A stretch of DNA of 64,000 bases from Solibacillus palustris (GCF_022549215.1 NZ_JAKZFC010000001.1:496001-560000), one strand, 5' to 3'. Positions 17,706 through 26,773 are shown, numbered from the stretch's first letter. The notes: a model not told the origin generated them from the sequence alone. Made by a program: numbers and translations.

Positions 17706-18496
17706 AATTTGCTATTCAATCACGCAGAGACAGCCAATCAAACGAATTGATGGAGCTCGCAAAATCATATTTAATCGATTTTGGTTTGCAACTAAATGAG
17801 GAAGAGCCGGAAATTGTTCTATCTATAGGCGGTGACGGAACACTTTTACATGCGTTTCACCGATATGCTAATCGACTTGATAAGACGGCATTTGTTGGTA
17901 TTCATACAGGGCATTTAGGATTTTATGCCGATTGGAAGCCATCCGAACTTGAAAAGCTTGTATTATCGATTGCAAAAAAAGAATTTAATGTGGTAGAGTA
18001 CCCGCTATTAGAGGTACAAGTACATCGACATCAATCAGAGTCGAGCACATTTTTAGCACTAAACGAGGCGACGATTAAATCACCTGATGTTACGCTTGTA
18101 ATGGATGTTGAACTAAACGGCGAGCATTTTGAACGTTTCCGAGGTGACGGATTATGCGTTTCAACGCCATCAGGAAGTACCGCCTATAACAAAGCATTAG
18201 GTGGGGCGATTATTCATCCGACATTACAAGCATTTCAAATTACTGAAATGGCCTCAATCAACAATCGTGTTTTCCGTACAGTAGGTGCGTCCCTTGTATT
18301 ACCTGCACATCACAACTGTGTATTAAAACCAGTCAATGAGCAGCAGTTTAATATGACGGTCGACCATGTTAGCATGACGGAGACAGATGTAAAGTCAATT
18401 ACATTTAACGTTGCAAATGAAAAAGTACGTTTTGCACGCTTCCGACCATTCCCATTTTGGGAACGTGTACATGATTCATTTATTTCAAATGAGTAG
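17702..18496 (+). CDS. nadK: NAD kinase
   Basis: 264 residues. The diagnostic [10 protein letters not shown] motif is at residues 43-52, and the second conserved block is [21 protein letters not shown]. It phosphorylates NAD to NADP with ATP or polyphosphate. Translationally coupled to relQ (ATGA overlap) and followed directly by the pseudouridine synthase gene, forming the yjbM-yjbN-yjbO operon known from B. subtilis. Confidence 0.96.
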   Translation: MKFAIQSRRDSQSNELMELAKSYLIDFGLQLNEEEPEIVLSIGGDGTLLHAFHRYANRLDKTAFVGIHTGHLGFYADWKPSELEKLVLSIAKKEFNVVEYPLLEVQVHRHQSESSTFLALNEATIKSPDVTLVMDVELNGEHFERFRGDGLCVSTPSGSTAYNKALGGAIIHPTLQAFQITEMASINNRVFRTVGASLVLPAHHNCVLKPVNEQQFNMTVDHVSMTETDVKSITFNVANEKVRFARFRPFPFWERVHDSFISNE

Positions 18497-18506
18497 AAAG
18501 GGGATT

Positions 18507-19391
18507 ATGGAAAAACGATTTCAATTACAATTTAAAAATCAAATCCCAGGTCAGTTGTTGCGTGAAGCAATCAGCAACTGGGGAATTTCAAAACGTGCGT
18601 TAACCGCAATAAAATTTGACGGTGGCGCACTTTATGTCAATGGTGAGGAACAAAATGTGCGACACCCACTTGCAGTTGATGATGAAGTAACGATTATTTT
18701 CCCGCTTGAACAGGTGAGTGATGGCTTAGTCCCACAACAGGGTGTGCTTGATATTGTTTATGAAGATGATGCGCTGCTAGTTATCAATAAACCTGCTTTT
18801 ATGAGCTCGATACCTTCACGAGAGCATCCAGACGGTAGCGTAGCCAATATTGTCTGTGGTTATTTTCAACAACAACAGCTGGCTTCAACAGTGCATATTG
18901 TAACGCGCTTAGATCGTGATACATCTGGCCTCATGGTAATCGCCAAGCATCGTCATATTCACCATTTAATGAGTGAACAGCAAAAGAAAGGCCTTGTGCA
19001 TCGCGAATACGAGGCAGTTGTAGAAGGTATTGTAGCTGAAGATAAACAATCAATTATTGTACCAATTGGTCGTAAAGATACGAGCATTATTGAGCGTGAA
19101 GTACGTGAAGACGGACAATATGCGCATACAGATGTGATGGTACTAGCGCGAAATGCGAAAACTACGCAGATTCGCTTAAAACTCCATACAGGACGCACGC
19201 ATCAAATCCGAGTTCATATGAGTTCAATCGGACACCCCTTAGTAGGAGACGAACTATACGGGGGGAGCCACACACAATTGAACCGCCAAGCACTTCATTG
19301 TTGCTACGTCTCATTTATGCACCCTTTATCTAAACAGTTCATACAATATAAATGTGAACTACCAAAAGATTTTATCGAGATATTAAACTAG
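18507..19391 (+). CDS. yjbO: RluA/RluD-family pseudouridine synthase YjbO
   Basis: About 294 residues from the ATG at 18507, placed after GAAAGGGG and 10 bases past the nadK stop. A longer frame inside nadK is open but unlikely. An N-terminal S4-like part (ISKRALTAIKFDGGALYVNGEE) precedes the catalytic domain. The catalytic Asp is in RLDRDTSGLMVIAKH, and HTGRTHQIRVHM with HPLVGDELYGG complete the family motifs. It isomerises uridines in ribosomal RNA; the exact site is not predictable. Confidence 0.93.
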   Translation: MEKRFQLQFKNQIPGQLLREAISNWGISKRALTAIKFDGGALYVNGEEQNVRHPLAVDDEVTIIFPLEQVSDGLVPQQGVLDIVYEDDALLVINKPAFMSSIPSREHPDGSVANIVCGYFQQQQLASTVHIVTRLDRDTSGLMVIAKHRHIHHLMSEQQKKGLVHREYEAVVEGIVAEDKQSIIVPIGRKDTSIIEREVREDGQYAHTDVMVLARNAKTTQIRLKLHTGRTHQIRVHMSSIGHPLVGDELYGGSHTQLNRQALHCCYVSFMHPLSKQFIQYKCELPKDFIEILN

Positions 19392-19393
19392 AA

Positions 19394-19423
19394 GATGCCA
19401 ATGTGAAAGTGGCATCTTTTTTT
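19394..19423 (+). terminator. Terminator of relQ-nadK-yjbO
   Basis: GATGCCA pairs with TGGCATC, followed by seven T. Confidence 0.88.
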
Positions 19424-19492
19424 ATAGAAGAAAATGAATGGATTTAACTATATAGCGATAGACTTTGCATAATTCTACTTAATCATCACATT

Positions 19493-20290
19493 GAGCAAAT
19501 TTATTTTTAAAAAATGGATTAAGTACAGTGTTACTTATTTTTGGCGGGCTACGGCAAAGCTAAAACCAATCGCAGTCTGGATTGGTTTTAACTTCTGCGA
19601 CGAAAGCGTAGCGACAGGAGCATGACTGCTTCTGTGGGGAGTAAAATCTCGATTTTACTCTCCTCGGCGCAAAGAGAAATTCTAAAAAATGTTTTAGAAT
19701 TTCCCTTTACTACTGTCTTTAATGCCGCATGCAAGGCCCGCCAAACTAAAATGTTATTTTTTCTATATAATTAAGAGCGCAAAATGCTGCCGCTTGCGCT
19801 TCGCGAGGCAAAGAACAATCAAATGCCTCTTGATTTGATTGTTCTTTTGCGACGAAAGCATAGCGACAGGAGCAGGGGTTTCAGGGATGAATAAAATATG
19901 TCGCTGTTTACAATATTGTATCTTTGATTAAAAGTTAGCTACGCCAATCAAATTAGCTACTTTGATTGTGTCATAATAAAACCATCCTTAGACTAACTTT
20001 TGCTTTATTTCAATAACCAGGCTTATTTCAGCATACTTTATTAAACCCTTAGTAATATAACCAAATTTTATCTTTATAGTAGAGTGCCGCGAAGTGAAGG
20101 GGGCGACTTCTAGGGGATTAAGCGTGTGCGGAAAATCCACTCATTTGTGCCACCGTAAGAGGCACAAATGAGTTAGTTGAAGCCACGCCCCCAGAAAAGC
20201 GTCCCCCGTAACGTAGCAGAACGAATTATATTAGATAATTACACTATGTTCCAAATTTTGTATTGAAAAATGCTTGTAATAAATTAATTG
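19493..20290 (+). repeat. Large nested-hairpin repeat, copy R3
   Basis: The longest copy (~800 bp). The inner block bounded by GGCGGGC (19543-19549) and GCCCGCC (19736-19742) contains three hairpins: AAAACCAATC/GATTGGTTTT, GAGTAAAATC/GATTTTACTC and AAATTCTAAAA/TTTTAGAATTT. Next come the CCGCTTGCGC block and an extra hairpin AAGAACAATCAAAT/ATTTGATTGTTCTT. Then follow the AT-rich block with TTTACAATATTGTATCTTTG, the GTAGAGTGCCGCGAAGTGAA block, the apical hairpin 20139-20173 and the end GTAACGTAGCAGAACGAA. TGCGACGAAAGC-TAGCGACAGGAGCA occurs twice inside. It fills the gap between yjbO and mgtE. Confidence 0.85.
20139..20173. repeat. Apical covarying hairpin of R3
   Basis: ACTCATTTGTGCC and GGCACAAATGAGT, 13 bp perfect, 9-nt loop ACCGTAAGA. 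Confidence 0.8.
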
Positions 20291-20363
20291 CTAAAAAAAT
20301 TTACAACCAAAGCAAGCAAACTTCATATGAATCCATTAAAATGAAATTAAAGTGCGTAAGTGC

Positions 20364-20393
20364 TTGACTATACTTTAAATTTTGTACTAAAAT
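20364..20393 (+). promoter_or_regulatory. Promoter of mgtE
   Basis: TTGACT (20364-20369), 18-bp spacer, TAAAAT (20388-20393). The leader to the ATG at 20429 is only about 30 nt, too short for the M-box magnesium riboswitch that controls mgtE in B. subtilis. Confidence 0.6.
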
Positions 20394-20428
20394 AGTGCGT
20401 CATTAGTAAATGGAAGGAGGGGACAAGC

Positions 20429-21799
20429 ATGATAGAGGAAAAAGATAATGAGGTTCATTACGATGAATCATTATTGCGAATGCTACTGGAAGAAGAAAAT
20501 ATAGAAGCATTCCGTGAGCATTTTTTAGAGCTACACTCATATGATCAGGCACAGTTTTATGAAGAGGTGGGCCCTGACATACGACAGGTAATCTATCGAT
20601 TCTTGTCTCCTAAAGAAATGGCGATGATTTTCCAATCCATTGAACTCGATGATGATGAATATGAAAATTATTTAAATGAAATGGATACATCGTATGGTGC
20701 GGCTATGCTTAGTTTTATGTATGCCGATGATGCAGTAGACATTTTAAATGAGTTAGATACGGAACAACGTGAAAATTATTTAGAAATGATGGACGACGAA
20801 ACTGTCGAAGAAATTAATGAGCTTTTAGCGTATGAAGAATATACTGCCGGGGCCATTATGACGAAGGAATACGTATCGGTGCTAGAACGTGCAACCGTGC
20901 GTGAAGCGATGCGCGTATTGCGGCAAGAAGCGCAAACAGCCGAAACGATTTACTATATTTTCGTTGTCAATGATGCACATCAGTTGCTTGGAGTGTTATC
21001 GCTTCGTGAACTGATTGTAGCTGAAGGTGATCTGCTTATTCATGATATTATGAGTGATCGCATCGTTTCAGTAAAAGTAACGGATGATCAAGAAAATGTT
21101 GCAAATTTAATGAAGGATTACGACTTTTTAGCGATTCCGGTTATTAATGATGAACGTGAATTACTAGGGATTATTACAGTCGATGATATTATTGACGTTA
21201 TTGATGAAGAAGCGGAAGATGACTACTCAAAATTAGCCGGGATTTCTGATATGGACGACAATGACGCAGGGCCGATTAAAGCGGCAGGAAAACGTCTTCC
21301 ATGGCTTATTATTCTATTATTTTTAGGGATGATTACATCTGGGTTGATGGGGATTTTTGAGGCGACATTAGATAAAGTAGCTCTACTTGCGACATTTATT
21401 CCGCTTATTTCAGGGACATCAGGAAACAGTGGGACACAGGCGCTTGCCGTAGCAATTCGTGGTATTGCGACAGGCGATATTGGTGGGAAAGACAAATTCA
21501 GACTTGTACTGCGTGAATTGAGTACGGGTTTGATTATGGGGCTTGTCAGCGGTGCTCTTGTTGTAGGAATTATTTTTGTTTGGAAAGGGACATTTATGAT
21601 TGGGCTTTTAGTCGGAGCAGCGATTTGTTGTTCGATTATAGTGGCAACATTAGCGGGTTCGTTTATTCCAATTTTAATGCACAAGCTAGGCGTCGACCCA
21701 GCTGTTGCATCGGGACCATTTATTACAACATTAAATGACGTAACGAGTATCGTTATTTACTTAGGTTTAGCATCGACATTTATCAGCCAAATTATGTAG
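20429..21799 (+). CDS. mgtE: Magnesium transporter MgtE
   Basis: 456 residues. Three parts are visible: an N-terminal helical superhelix with Mg-sensing acidic patches (residues ~1-135), two CBS repeats (TAGAIMTKEYVSVLERATVREAMRVLR and IVSVKVTDDQENVANLMKDYDFLAIPVI), and a five-helix membrane domain from about residue 285. The pore region SGTSGNSGTQALAVAIRGIATGD is typical. MgtE is a dimeric Mg2+ channel that closes when cytoplasmic Mg2+ is high. AAGGAGGGG precedes the ATG. No M-box is present upstream. Confidence 0.95.
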   Translation: MIEEKDNEVHYDESLLRMLLEEENIEAFREHFLELHSYDQAQFYEEVGPDIRQVIYRFLSPKEMAMIFQSIELDDDEYENYLNEMDTSYGAAMLSFMYADDAVDILNELDTEQRENYLEMMDDETVEEINELLAYEEYTAGAIMTKEYVSVLERATVREAMRVLRQEAQTAETIYYIFVVNDAHQLLGVLSLRELIVAEGDLLIHDIMSDRIVSVKVTDDQENVANLMKDYDFLAIPVINDERELLGIITVDDIIDVIDEEAEDDYSKLAGISDMDDNDAGPIKAAGKRLPWLIILLFLGMITSGLMGIFEATLDKVALLATFIPLISGTSGNSGTQALAVAIRGIATGDIGGKDKFRLVLRELSTGLIMGLVSGALVVGIIFVWKGTFMIGLLVGAAICCSIIVATLAGSFIPILMHKLGVDPAVASGPFITTLNDVTSIVIYLGLASTFISQIM

Positions 21800-21844
21800 C
21801 ATCTCTTCAAATGTATGCATATTGTATGAAAAAGGATGTGTAAC

Positions 21845-22171
21845 GTGGAAGGGCAACCGCTACTTTATATTACGAGTCCGAGCTTTATAGCAAATATAGA
21901 AACTATAGAAACTATACAGCAAGAGGAAAGTACATCGATTTTTGTGCCAACACAGGTATTAGAAACAAAAAATGCTTTACTAGAAAAACAATTAAATTTT
22001 TTCTCTAAACCAATGAGGGAACCACGCATGTTACTATTTATAATGAATGACGGTGAGCGTATTTATGCATCGATTCAAAAGTTACAAGGTGTAGATGTAC
22101 TACTTAATTGTTTTCATAAAGAGCGATGGATAAATGCGAATAATATCGTCACGATACAGCACGCATTGTAA
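21845..22171 (+). CDS. Hypothetical protein, ~108 residues
   Basis: The GTG at 21845 is preferred: AAAGGA lies 8 bases before it, whereas the ATG at 21836 directly abuts that sequence. The product has no signal peptide or membrane span. It ends with a compact segment (MLLFIMNDGERIYASIQKLQGVDVLLNCFHKERWINANNIVTI) that looks like a small beta-rich domain. I do not recognise the family. It sits between mgtE and a spore coat gene and ends in a strong terminator. Confidence 0.6.
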   Translation: MEGQPLLYITSPSFIANIETIETIQQEESTSIFVPTQVLETKNALLEKQLNFFSKPMREPRMLLFIMNDGERIYASIQKLQGVDVLLNCFHKERWINANNIVTIQHAL

Positions 22172-22173
22172 GG

Positions 22174-22200
22174 GGAGCCAGCTAGCATGGCTCCTTTTTT
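22174..22200 (+). terminator. Terminator of the hypothetical gene
   Basis: GGAGCCA pairs with TGGCTCC around GCTAGCA, followed by seven T. A second hairpin, CCCATGCTA/TAGCATGGG (about 22288-22313), lies next to the coat gene stop. Confidence 0.85.
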
Positions 22201-22322
22201 TAGTTGTTAGGAAAGTATAATTTTCCTATGGGGAACCACTGAAGTAAAGACATCACTTCGCACTATGTTGCGTTTTTCTTATGTATCCCATGCTAATAAG
22301 CTATAGCATGGGTTCGGCAGTT

Positions 22323-22844
22323 TTAATTACAAATTCCAAGGTCCACATCATCAATACATTGCACCGCACAGAAGCAATCAAGGTCAACCGTTACACAACT
22401 GTCTGATGCCTCAAATTGAGTTACACTACATACTTCTCGGAACGAAATAGCTGTACCCTCATTATTCAATAAATCTACTGTACAATCATTGTCATTTTTA
22501 GGGATTAATACACGTAATGTAGCGCAGCACCCGTCAAAAACATCTTCAACACGGAAATAAATTGATACACATGCTGAGTCATCGTGTGAAGTACTAAATG
22601 TTGCAAAGAATGGTGAACCATCCTTGTTAAGTAGTGTGAAGACACGTGTATCAACAGAATTTCTTGATGGACTAACGATGCCTCCAAGTGGCTCTAAGAA
22701 ACAGTTCGTCGTACATGATGAACATTCGTCTTGCGCAGCAGCATTTTGAATTTCTAAAATTGCACGTACAACTTCACAAACACAGCCTTTTGATGATGCT
22801 ATTGGTCGACTTGAAGAATTACTTTCTGATCTTCCACATCCCAT
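22323..22844 (-). CDS. cotZ: CotZ/CotY-like spore coat (crust/exosporium) protein
   Basis: The frame is open from 23057, but GAGGAGGTGAATTT directly precedes the ATG at 22844, giving 173 residues beginning MGCGRS. It is Cys-rich: CVCEVVRAILEIQNAA, then CSSCTTNCFLEPLG, a central VFTLLNKDGSPFFATFST core, and DLDCFCAVQCIDDVDLGIC at the end. These are hallmarks of CotY/CotZ/ExsY proteins, which self-assemble by disulfides into the outermost spore layer. A SigK-type promoter is present, matching late mother-cell expression. Confidence 0.88.
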   Translation of the reverse strand: MGCGRSESNSSSRPIASSKGCVCEVVRAILEIQNAAAQDECSSCTTNCFLEPLGGIVSPSRNSVDTRVFTLLNKDGSPFFATFSTSHDDSACVSIYFRVEDVFDGCCATLRVLIPKNDNDCTVDLLNNEGTAISFREVCSVTQFEASDSCVTVDLDCFCAVQCIDDVDLGICN

Positions 22845-22876
22845 AAATTCACCTCCTCTGAAATCTAAGCTCATAC

Positions 22877-22905
22877 TACAATATGAATACCTAGATTGAT
22901 GAGTC
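22877..22905 (-). promoter_or_regulatory. SigK-type promoter of the coat gene
   Basis: On the minus strand: GACT (22902-22905) and CATATTGTA (22877-22885), matching the SigK consensus mACm and CATANNNTA with about 17 bases between. About 30 bases separate it from the ATG. Confidence 0.7.
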
Positions 22906-23004
22906 GGGCGAATGTAACACATAAATAAAGTTCCCAAACTAACTGAATAAAATCCAATTGAAATGGCTAGAATTGGAGCAACTTTTGATGCAAGGTGGGC
23001 TGTT

Positions 23005-23406
23005 ATGAAAAAAACTTGGCTAAGTGCGCTCTTACTACTGCTTTTAGCAGGCTGCAATGAACGTGATCAAGTAGAAACGTATACAAATACAAATGATACG
23101 CAGCTACAAAATGAGGTCGCGCAACTGTTCAAGCAAGAGGATACAATTGAGCGAGTCAATATTTTATTGGTTGAAAATGAACTATTTGTTGCAATGCAGT
23201 TAAAGCCATTTAGTAAATGGAATAAGCAAAAAATTGAAAAGAAGTGGCAACAAAAAATTGAGCAGCAATTTGAACAACAAACAGTGCTTGTATCAACAGA
23301 TTTCAAATTGTACTGGGAAACATCGAAATTATTAGAGGAAAAAAGCCAACAAAAGGTTCAACAAAAGCTGCAACATTTGAAAAAGCTATCTAAGGAGGAA
23401 ACGTAA
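23005..23406 (+). CDS. Sporulation-associated lipoprotein, YhcN/YlaJ-like
   Basis: The start is the ATG at 23005 (AAGGTGGG upstream), giving 133 residues with a type II signal peptide: MKKTWLSALLLLLLAGC, lipobox LAGC. The mature part is Gln- and Lys-rich with a core (ERVNILLVENELFVAMQLKPF) resembling the YhcN/YlaJ sporulation lipoproteins. The C-terminal half is a charged coiled-coil-like helix. It lies one base upstream of spoVAC, in the same operon, so a role in the spore inner membrane during germination or dipicolinate handling is likely, by inference. Confidence 0.72.
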   Translation: MKKTWLSALLLLLLAGCNERDQVETYTNTNDTQLQNEVAQLFKQEDTIERVNILLVENELFVAMQLKPFSKWNKQKIEKKWQQKIEQQFEQQTVLVSTDFKLYWETSKLLEEKSQQKVQQKLQHLKKLSKEET

Positions 23407-23407
23407 C

Positions 23408-23863
23408 GTGAATGAGCAGCAATACAATACACTCAAAGAGCAGCTAACGCCACAAACTCCTGTTTTTGTTAATGTCTTAAAGGCATTTGGCGTTGGTGGG
23501 ATCATTTGTTCAATAGGACAGGCCATATCATATTTTTATATGATTTTTTTTGACTTCACAGAAAAAACAGTAGGAAATCCAACTGTTGCGACAATGATTT
23601 TTATCGCTATGCTCTTAACCGGTTTGGGTTACTACCGAAAACTTGGGCAATTTGCCGGAGCAGGGAGTGCAGTGCCGGTAACAGGCTTTGGTAATGCTGT
23701 TATTTCAGCGGCGATTGAATATAGATCCGAAGGGTTCGTACTTGGTGTTGGTGGCAATATGTTTAAGTTAGCGGGTTCGGTTATATTATTTGGGGTCGTT
23801 TCAGCATTTTTTGTTGCGCTGATTAAGCTGATTCTTGTATCGGTAGGTGTTGCTTCATGGTAA
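23408..23863 (+). CDS. spoVAC: Stage V sporulation protein AC
   Basis: 151 residues starting with GTG after AAGGAGGAAACGTAAC. Four membrane segments, with the conserved YRKLGQFAGAGSAVPVTGFGNAV loop. SpoVAC is a mechanosensitive-like channel component of the SpoVA complex, which moves Ca-dipicolinic acid into the forespore and out during germination. It overlaps spoVAD by 7 bases. Confidence 0.95.
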   Translation: MNEQQYNTLKEQLTPQTPVFVNVLKAFGVGGIICSIGQAISYFYMIFFDFTEKTVGNPTVATMIFIAMLLTGLGYYRKLGQFAGAGSAVPVTGFGNAVISAAIEYRSEGFVLGVGGNMFKLAGSVILFGVVSAFFVALIKLILVSVGVASW

Positions 23864-24852
23864 TTGTTTTTCAATCTAAACCGGCTTTACTTGCCTCAGC
23901 CGCCGTTGTTGGCCCATTAGAAAAGCGAAGTGTTTTTTCTACTTATTTTGATAAGGTGTTAACGGATGAACGTGTCGATAAAAAAACGAATGAAAAAGGT
24001 GGCGCGAGGCTTATATCAGAAGCTTGTCAGCTCATTTTAAAAAAATCGAACTTAAATAATTTAGATATCGATTATTTATTAGGGGGCGATTTAATAAATC
24101 AAATGACGCCGACCAATTTTGCTGCGCGTGAATTGGCCATCTCGTTTATCGGAATGTTTTCAGCTTGTGCAACGTCTGTTTCTTCTATTATCATAGCGGG
24201 TTTATTAACTGAACTTGGTGCAAGTGACTTTGCGATTGCAGGGGCATCCAGTCAGCATAACTCAGTTGAACGGCAGTTTCGTTATCCAGTTGATTATGGG
24301 GGGCAGAAGCCTGCAACAGCACAGTGGACCGTGACGGCAGCAGGTTTTGTATTAGTAGGGAAGCACCAGAAAAAAATGCCCGTTCTTGAAGCAGCAACAG
24401 TTGGAAAAGTGATTGATTATGGAGCAACTGACCCATTTCATATGGGGGGAGCAATGGCCCCGGCAGCGTTTGATACCATTCAAGCGCATTTGCAAAAGCG
24501 AGGGCAAACGATTCAAGACTATGATGTCATAATGACGGGCGATTTAGGGAAAATCGGCTTAAAAATATTAATAGCCATGTTTGCCCAAAGTGGTGTGAAA
24601 AAAGAAGATTTAGCAAGATTTCGTGATGCAGGTGCAGAATTTTATGGAGAAGATTCTGCATTTTTGGCAGGTGCTAGTGGTGCTGGCTGTTCAGCTGCTG
24701 TATATAGCAGCTATATGATTGAACAGTTTAAAACAGGGCGCTATCAAAAAGTATTGCTTGTTGCGACAGGTGCACTACTTTCTCCATTATCGTTTCAGCA
24801 AGGTGAAACGATTCCGTGTACAGCTCATGCAATTGAAGTCGGAATGGGGTGA
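23857..24852 (+). CDS. spoVAD: Stage V sporulation protein AD (dipicolinate-binding)
   Basis: 331 residues with a thiolase-like fold: [15 protein letters not shown] and the late [16 protein letters not shown] segment are typical. SpoVAD is the peripheral subunit of the SpoVA complex that binds dipicolinic acid directly. Its start overlaps spoVAC and its stop overlaps the upstream region of spoVAE, so the three are translationally coupled. Confidence 0.95.
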   Translation: MVIVFQSKPALLASAAVVGPLEKRSVFSTYFDKVLTDERVDKKTNEKGGARLISEACQLILKKSNLNNLDIDYLLGGDLINQMTPTNFAARELAISFIGMFSACATSVSSIIIAGLLTELGASDFAIAGASSQHNSVERQFRYPVDYGGQKPATAQWTVTAAGFVLVGKHQKKMPVLEAATVGKVIDYGATDPFHMGGAMAPAAFDTIQAHLQKRGQTIQDYDVIMTGDLGKIGLKILIAMFAQSGVKKEDLARFRDAGAEFYGEDSAFLAGASGAGCSAAVYSSYMIEQFKTGRYQKVLLVATGALLSPLSFQQGETIPCTAHAIEVGMG

Positions 24853-24857
24853 AGCGT

Positions 24858-25223
24858 ATGGGCTTTTCATTTTTAATGGCATTTGTTGTAGGTGGGCTCA
24901 TTTGTGTTATTGGGCAATTATTAATCGATATTGGAAAATTAACTCCTGGTCATACTTTATCAATACTAGTTGTTTTGGGTGCTGTTTTAGACGGGTTTGG
25001 TCTGTATGAAGCGCTCATTGATTTTGCTGGTGCTGGTGCGACGATTCCGATCACATCTTTTGGTAACTCGCTGACTCATGGTGCGATGGCGGAAGCTGAA
25101 AAGCATGGTTGGATTGGTGTGTTGACTGGGATGTTTGAAGTGACGAGTTCTGGTATTAGTGCGGCAATATTATTTGGCTTTATCGCGGCGGTAATTTTTA
25201 AGTCAAAAGGCAAAGTCGACTAG
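24858..25223 (+). CDS. spoVAE: Stage V sporulation protein AE (SpoVAEb type)
   Basis: About 121 residues. The ATG at 24858 lies 5 bases after GGGGTGA and is preferred over the GTG at 24849, which lies within that sequence. Four hydrophobic segments with the family loop [24 protein letters not shown], closely parallel to the loop in SpoVAC. It is the third membrane component of the SpoVA channel. Only the AC-AD-AE core is present here, without spoVAA, AB or AF. Confidence 0.93.
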   Translation: MGFSFLMAFVVGGLICVIGQLLIDIGKLTPGHTLSILVVLGAVLDGFGLYEALIDFAGAGATIPITSFGNSLTHGAMAEAEKHGWIGVLTGMFEVTSSGISAAILFGFIAAVIFKSKGKVD

Positions 25224-25286
25224 ACGTTTTACCCTCTTTCTTTTCGTAGTGTGCATACACTAAGAATTAGAAAGGGGGTATTTTGA

Positions 25287-25427
25287 ATGTCTGGATATGG
25301 CGGCTGGCAACAAGGCTGTAATTACGAGTCTCCTGCATATGATAAATGTAACAATAGCAGTACATTCGTATTAATTGTTGTGCTCTTTATTTTGTTAATT
25401 ATTGTAGGTACTGTATTTTATTATTAA
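25287..25427 (+). CDS. yjcZ: YjcZ-family small sporulation protein (46 residues)
   Basis: An ORF read directly from the sequence: MSGYGGWQQGCNYESPAYDK, then CNNSSTF and a hydrophobic tail VLIVVLFILLIIVGTVFYY. A Gly/Tyr-rich head plus a single C-terminal membrane helix ending in aromatic residues is the YjcZ pattern. AAAGGGGG lies 8 bases upstream. CATACACTA at 25254-25262 matches the SigK -10 consensus, without a convincing -35. It precedes spoVIF by 12 bases, the same pairing as in B. subtilis. Confidence 0.85.
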   Translation: MSGYGGWQQGCNYESPAYDKCNNSSTFVLIVVLFILLIIVGTVFYY

Positions 25428-25439
25428 AGGAGGCAAGAA

Positions 25440-25688
25440 ATGATGGAACGCTTTTCAAAACAGGTGGAGCGTAAAACCGGCGTAAATTTTGATGAAATAA
25501 TGGCGCTGGCTAATGCGTTGACACATGCGAATTTTTCAGATGAAAAGCAAGTGCGTAAAATTGTTAAAAAAGTAAGTCGCCTTGCTAATAAGCCAATTAC
25601 CCAAGAGCTAGAGGATAAAATCGTGAAATCCATTTTACAGGACGGTAAATCATTAGACTTTACAAAAATTGAGAAAATGATGAAGTAA
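25440..25688 (+). CDS. spoVIF: Stage VI sporulation protein F
   Basis: 82 residues, cytoplasmic, helical. Segments RKTGVNFDEIMALANALTHANFSDEKQVRKIVKKVSRLANKPIT are the hallmark of SpoVIF (YjcC), a mother-cell protein needed for proper coat assembly with GerE. AAAGGAGG precedes two consecutive ATG codons (25440 and 25443), either of which may start. Cotranscribed with yjcZ. Confidence 0.9.
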   Translation: MMERFSKQVERKTGVNFDEIMALANALTHANFSDEKQVRKIVKKVSRLANKPITQELEDKIVKSILQDGKSLDFTKIEKMMK

Positions 25689-25700
25689 TTTATGCATACT

Positions 25701-25737
25701 AAAACCCCCGTCAAGTACATGTTTGGCGGGGGTTTCT
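25701..25737 (+). terminator. Terminator of yjcZ-spoVIF
   Basis: AAACCCCCG(T)CAA pairs with TTGGCGGGGGTTT, followed by CTTGT; its mirror may also stop the convergent yjcF transcript. Confidence 0.75.
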
Positions 25738-25743
25738 TGTACG

Positions 25744-26172
25744 TTACATTTCTTTTTCCATTGCGCGATGTGGAATGTCAGCGTCCATGAATTCTGGCGA
25801 AGTAACAACATAGCCTAGCTTTTCATAAAATGGCACGGCATAGCTCTGCGCATTAAGTTTTAGTTTTTGAAAATCAATGCTCGAAGCATATTGCTCTACT
25901 GTTTCCATAATTAAAACGCCAAGACGCTTACCGCGGTAAGAGCTTAGAACACAAACACGTTCTACTTTGCCGATTTTTGGTTCGATTTCACGTAAACGTG
26001 CTGTCGCAATAGTATCATTACCATCATTAACGATGAAATGAATAGCTGTCGCGTCGTGTTCATCCAGTTCTAATGTAAGAGGTACGCCTTGTTCTTTTAC
26101 GAATACCTCTTTACGTAACGCAAAGGCACGTTCGCGGTCTTCGTCAATTGTTACTAATTTTACATCAAACAC
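25744..26172 (-). CDS. yjcF: GNAT acetyltransferase YjcF
   Basis: 142 residues from a GTG start coupled to the yjcG stop 3 bases upstream. Motif A is KVERVCVLSSYRGKRLGVLIMETVEQYA (V-x5-R-G-x-R-L-G), and LNAQSYAVPFYEKLGY is the ElaA/YjcF-type ending. The opening ALRKEVFVKEQGVPLTLELDEHD is characteristic of this subgroup. The substrate is unknown. Third gene of the conserved yjcH-yjcG-yjcF order. Confidence 0.88.
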   Translation of the reverse strand: MFDVKLVTIDEDRERAFALRKEVFVKEQGVPLTLELDEHDATAIHFIVNDGNDTIATARLREIEPKIGKVERVCVLSSYRGKRLGVLIMETVEQYASSIDFQKLKLNAQSYAVPFYEKLGYVVTSPEFMDADIPHRAMEKEM

Positions 26173-26175
26173 GTG

Positions 26176-26697
26176 TTATTCAGCTCCAGTCAATTTGTAT
26201 GTTTCGTAGGTTGTCCAGGAGCCATCTTCAAGTTGGTACAGTAAATGAATGCGGTCGATTACGTCTGTTTCATCTACGCCAACCATACGCAATTGACCGA
26301 AAATGTCATCGTGCTCTGAAGCATTCAATTTTTGGGCAATTGTAATGTGTGGTGCAAATACATGCTTAGGTGCACCTAGGTTGATATTTTCTTTTAATGA
26401 CGTATGCACGCTTTCTAATTGCGGTGTAGGCTCTACGCGGAAAAAAATCGCATTCGTCGTAGGATAAAAAGAGCTAATTCGGGAAGCATGAATTTGTAAT
26501 GGTGCAAATCGGGCTGAAATTTCTTCTAAACTTTTGGAAATTTCACCAATTTGAGATTCATCTGCATCGAACGCATCCTTTAATGTAATATGTGGCGTAA
26601 TTAATGCGTAGTGTGGGTCATAGCGTTTTCTATAAGTGTTTGCTAAATCTTGTATTTTTTTGGATGGAAAAGCAACAATACCGTATTTCAAATTCAT
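26176..26697 (-). CDS. yjcG: YjcG, 2H phosphoesterase (2'-5' RNA ligase fold)
   Basis: 173 residues. The two HxTx motifs of the 2H superfamily are present: HITLKDAF near residue 35 and HITIAQKL near residue 115. GGGGGTAATGA precedes the ATG on the minus strand. Known members cleave cyclic phosphates or ligate RNA ends; YjcG itself has no settled substrate. It is coupled to yjcF. Confidence 0.9.
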   Translation of the reverse strand: MNLKYGIVAFPSKKIQDLANTYRKRYDPHYALITPHITLKDAFDADESQIGEISKSLEEISARFAPLQIHASRISSFYPTTNAIFFRVEPTPQLESVHTSLKENINLGAPKHVFAPHITIAQKLNASEHDDIFGQLRMVGVDETDVIDRIHLLYQLEDGSWTTYETYKLTGAE

Positions 26698-26773
26698 TAC
26701 CCCCTAAAAAATTAATCAGACTTTATCTGATTATAACAGAAAATTATGTTAATAAACATTTCCTACTCTGCTA

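Noticed and set aside
22845-23057. N-terminal extension of the coat protein frame
   Set aside because: The strong GAGGAGGTG site directly before the ATG at 22844 and the SigK-type promoter at 22877-22905 lie inside the extension.
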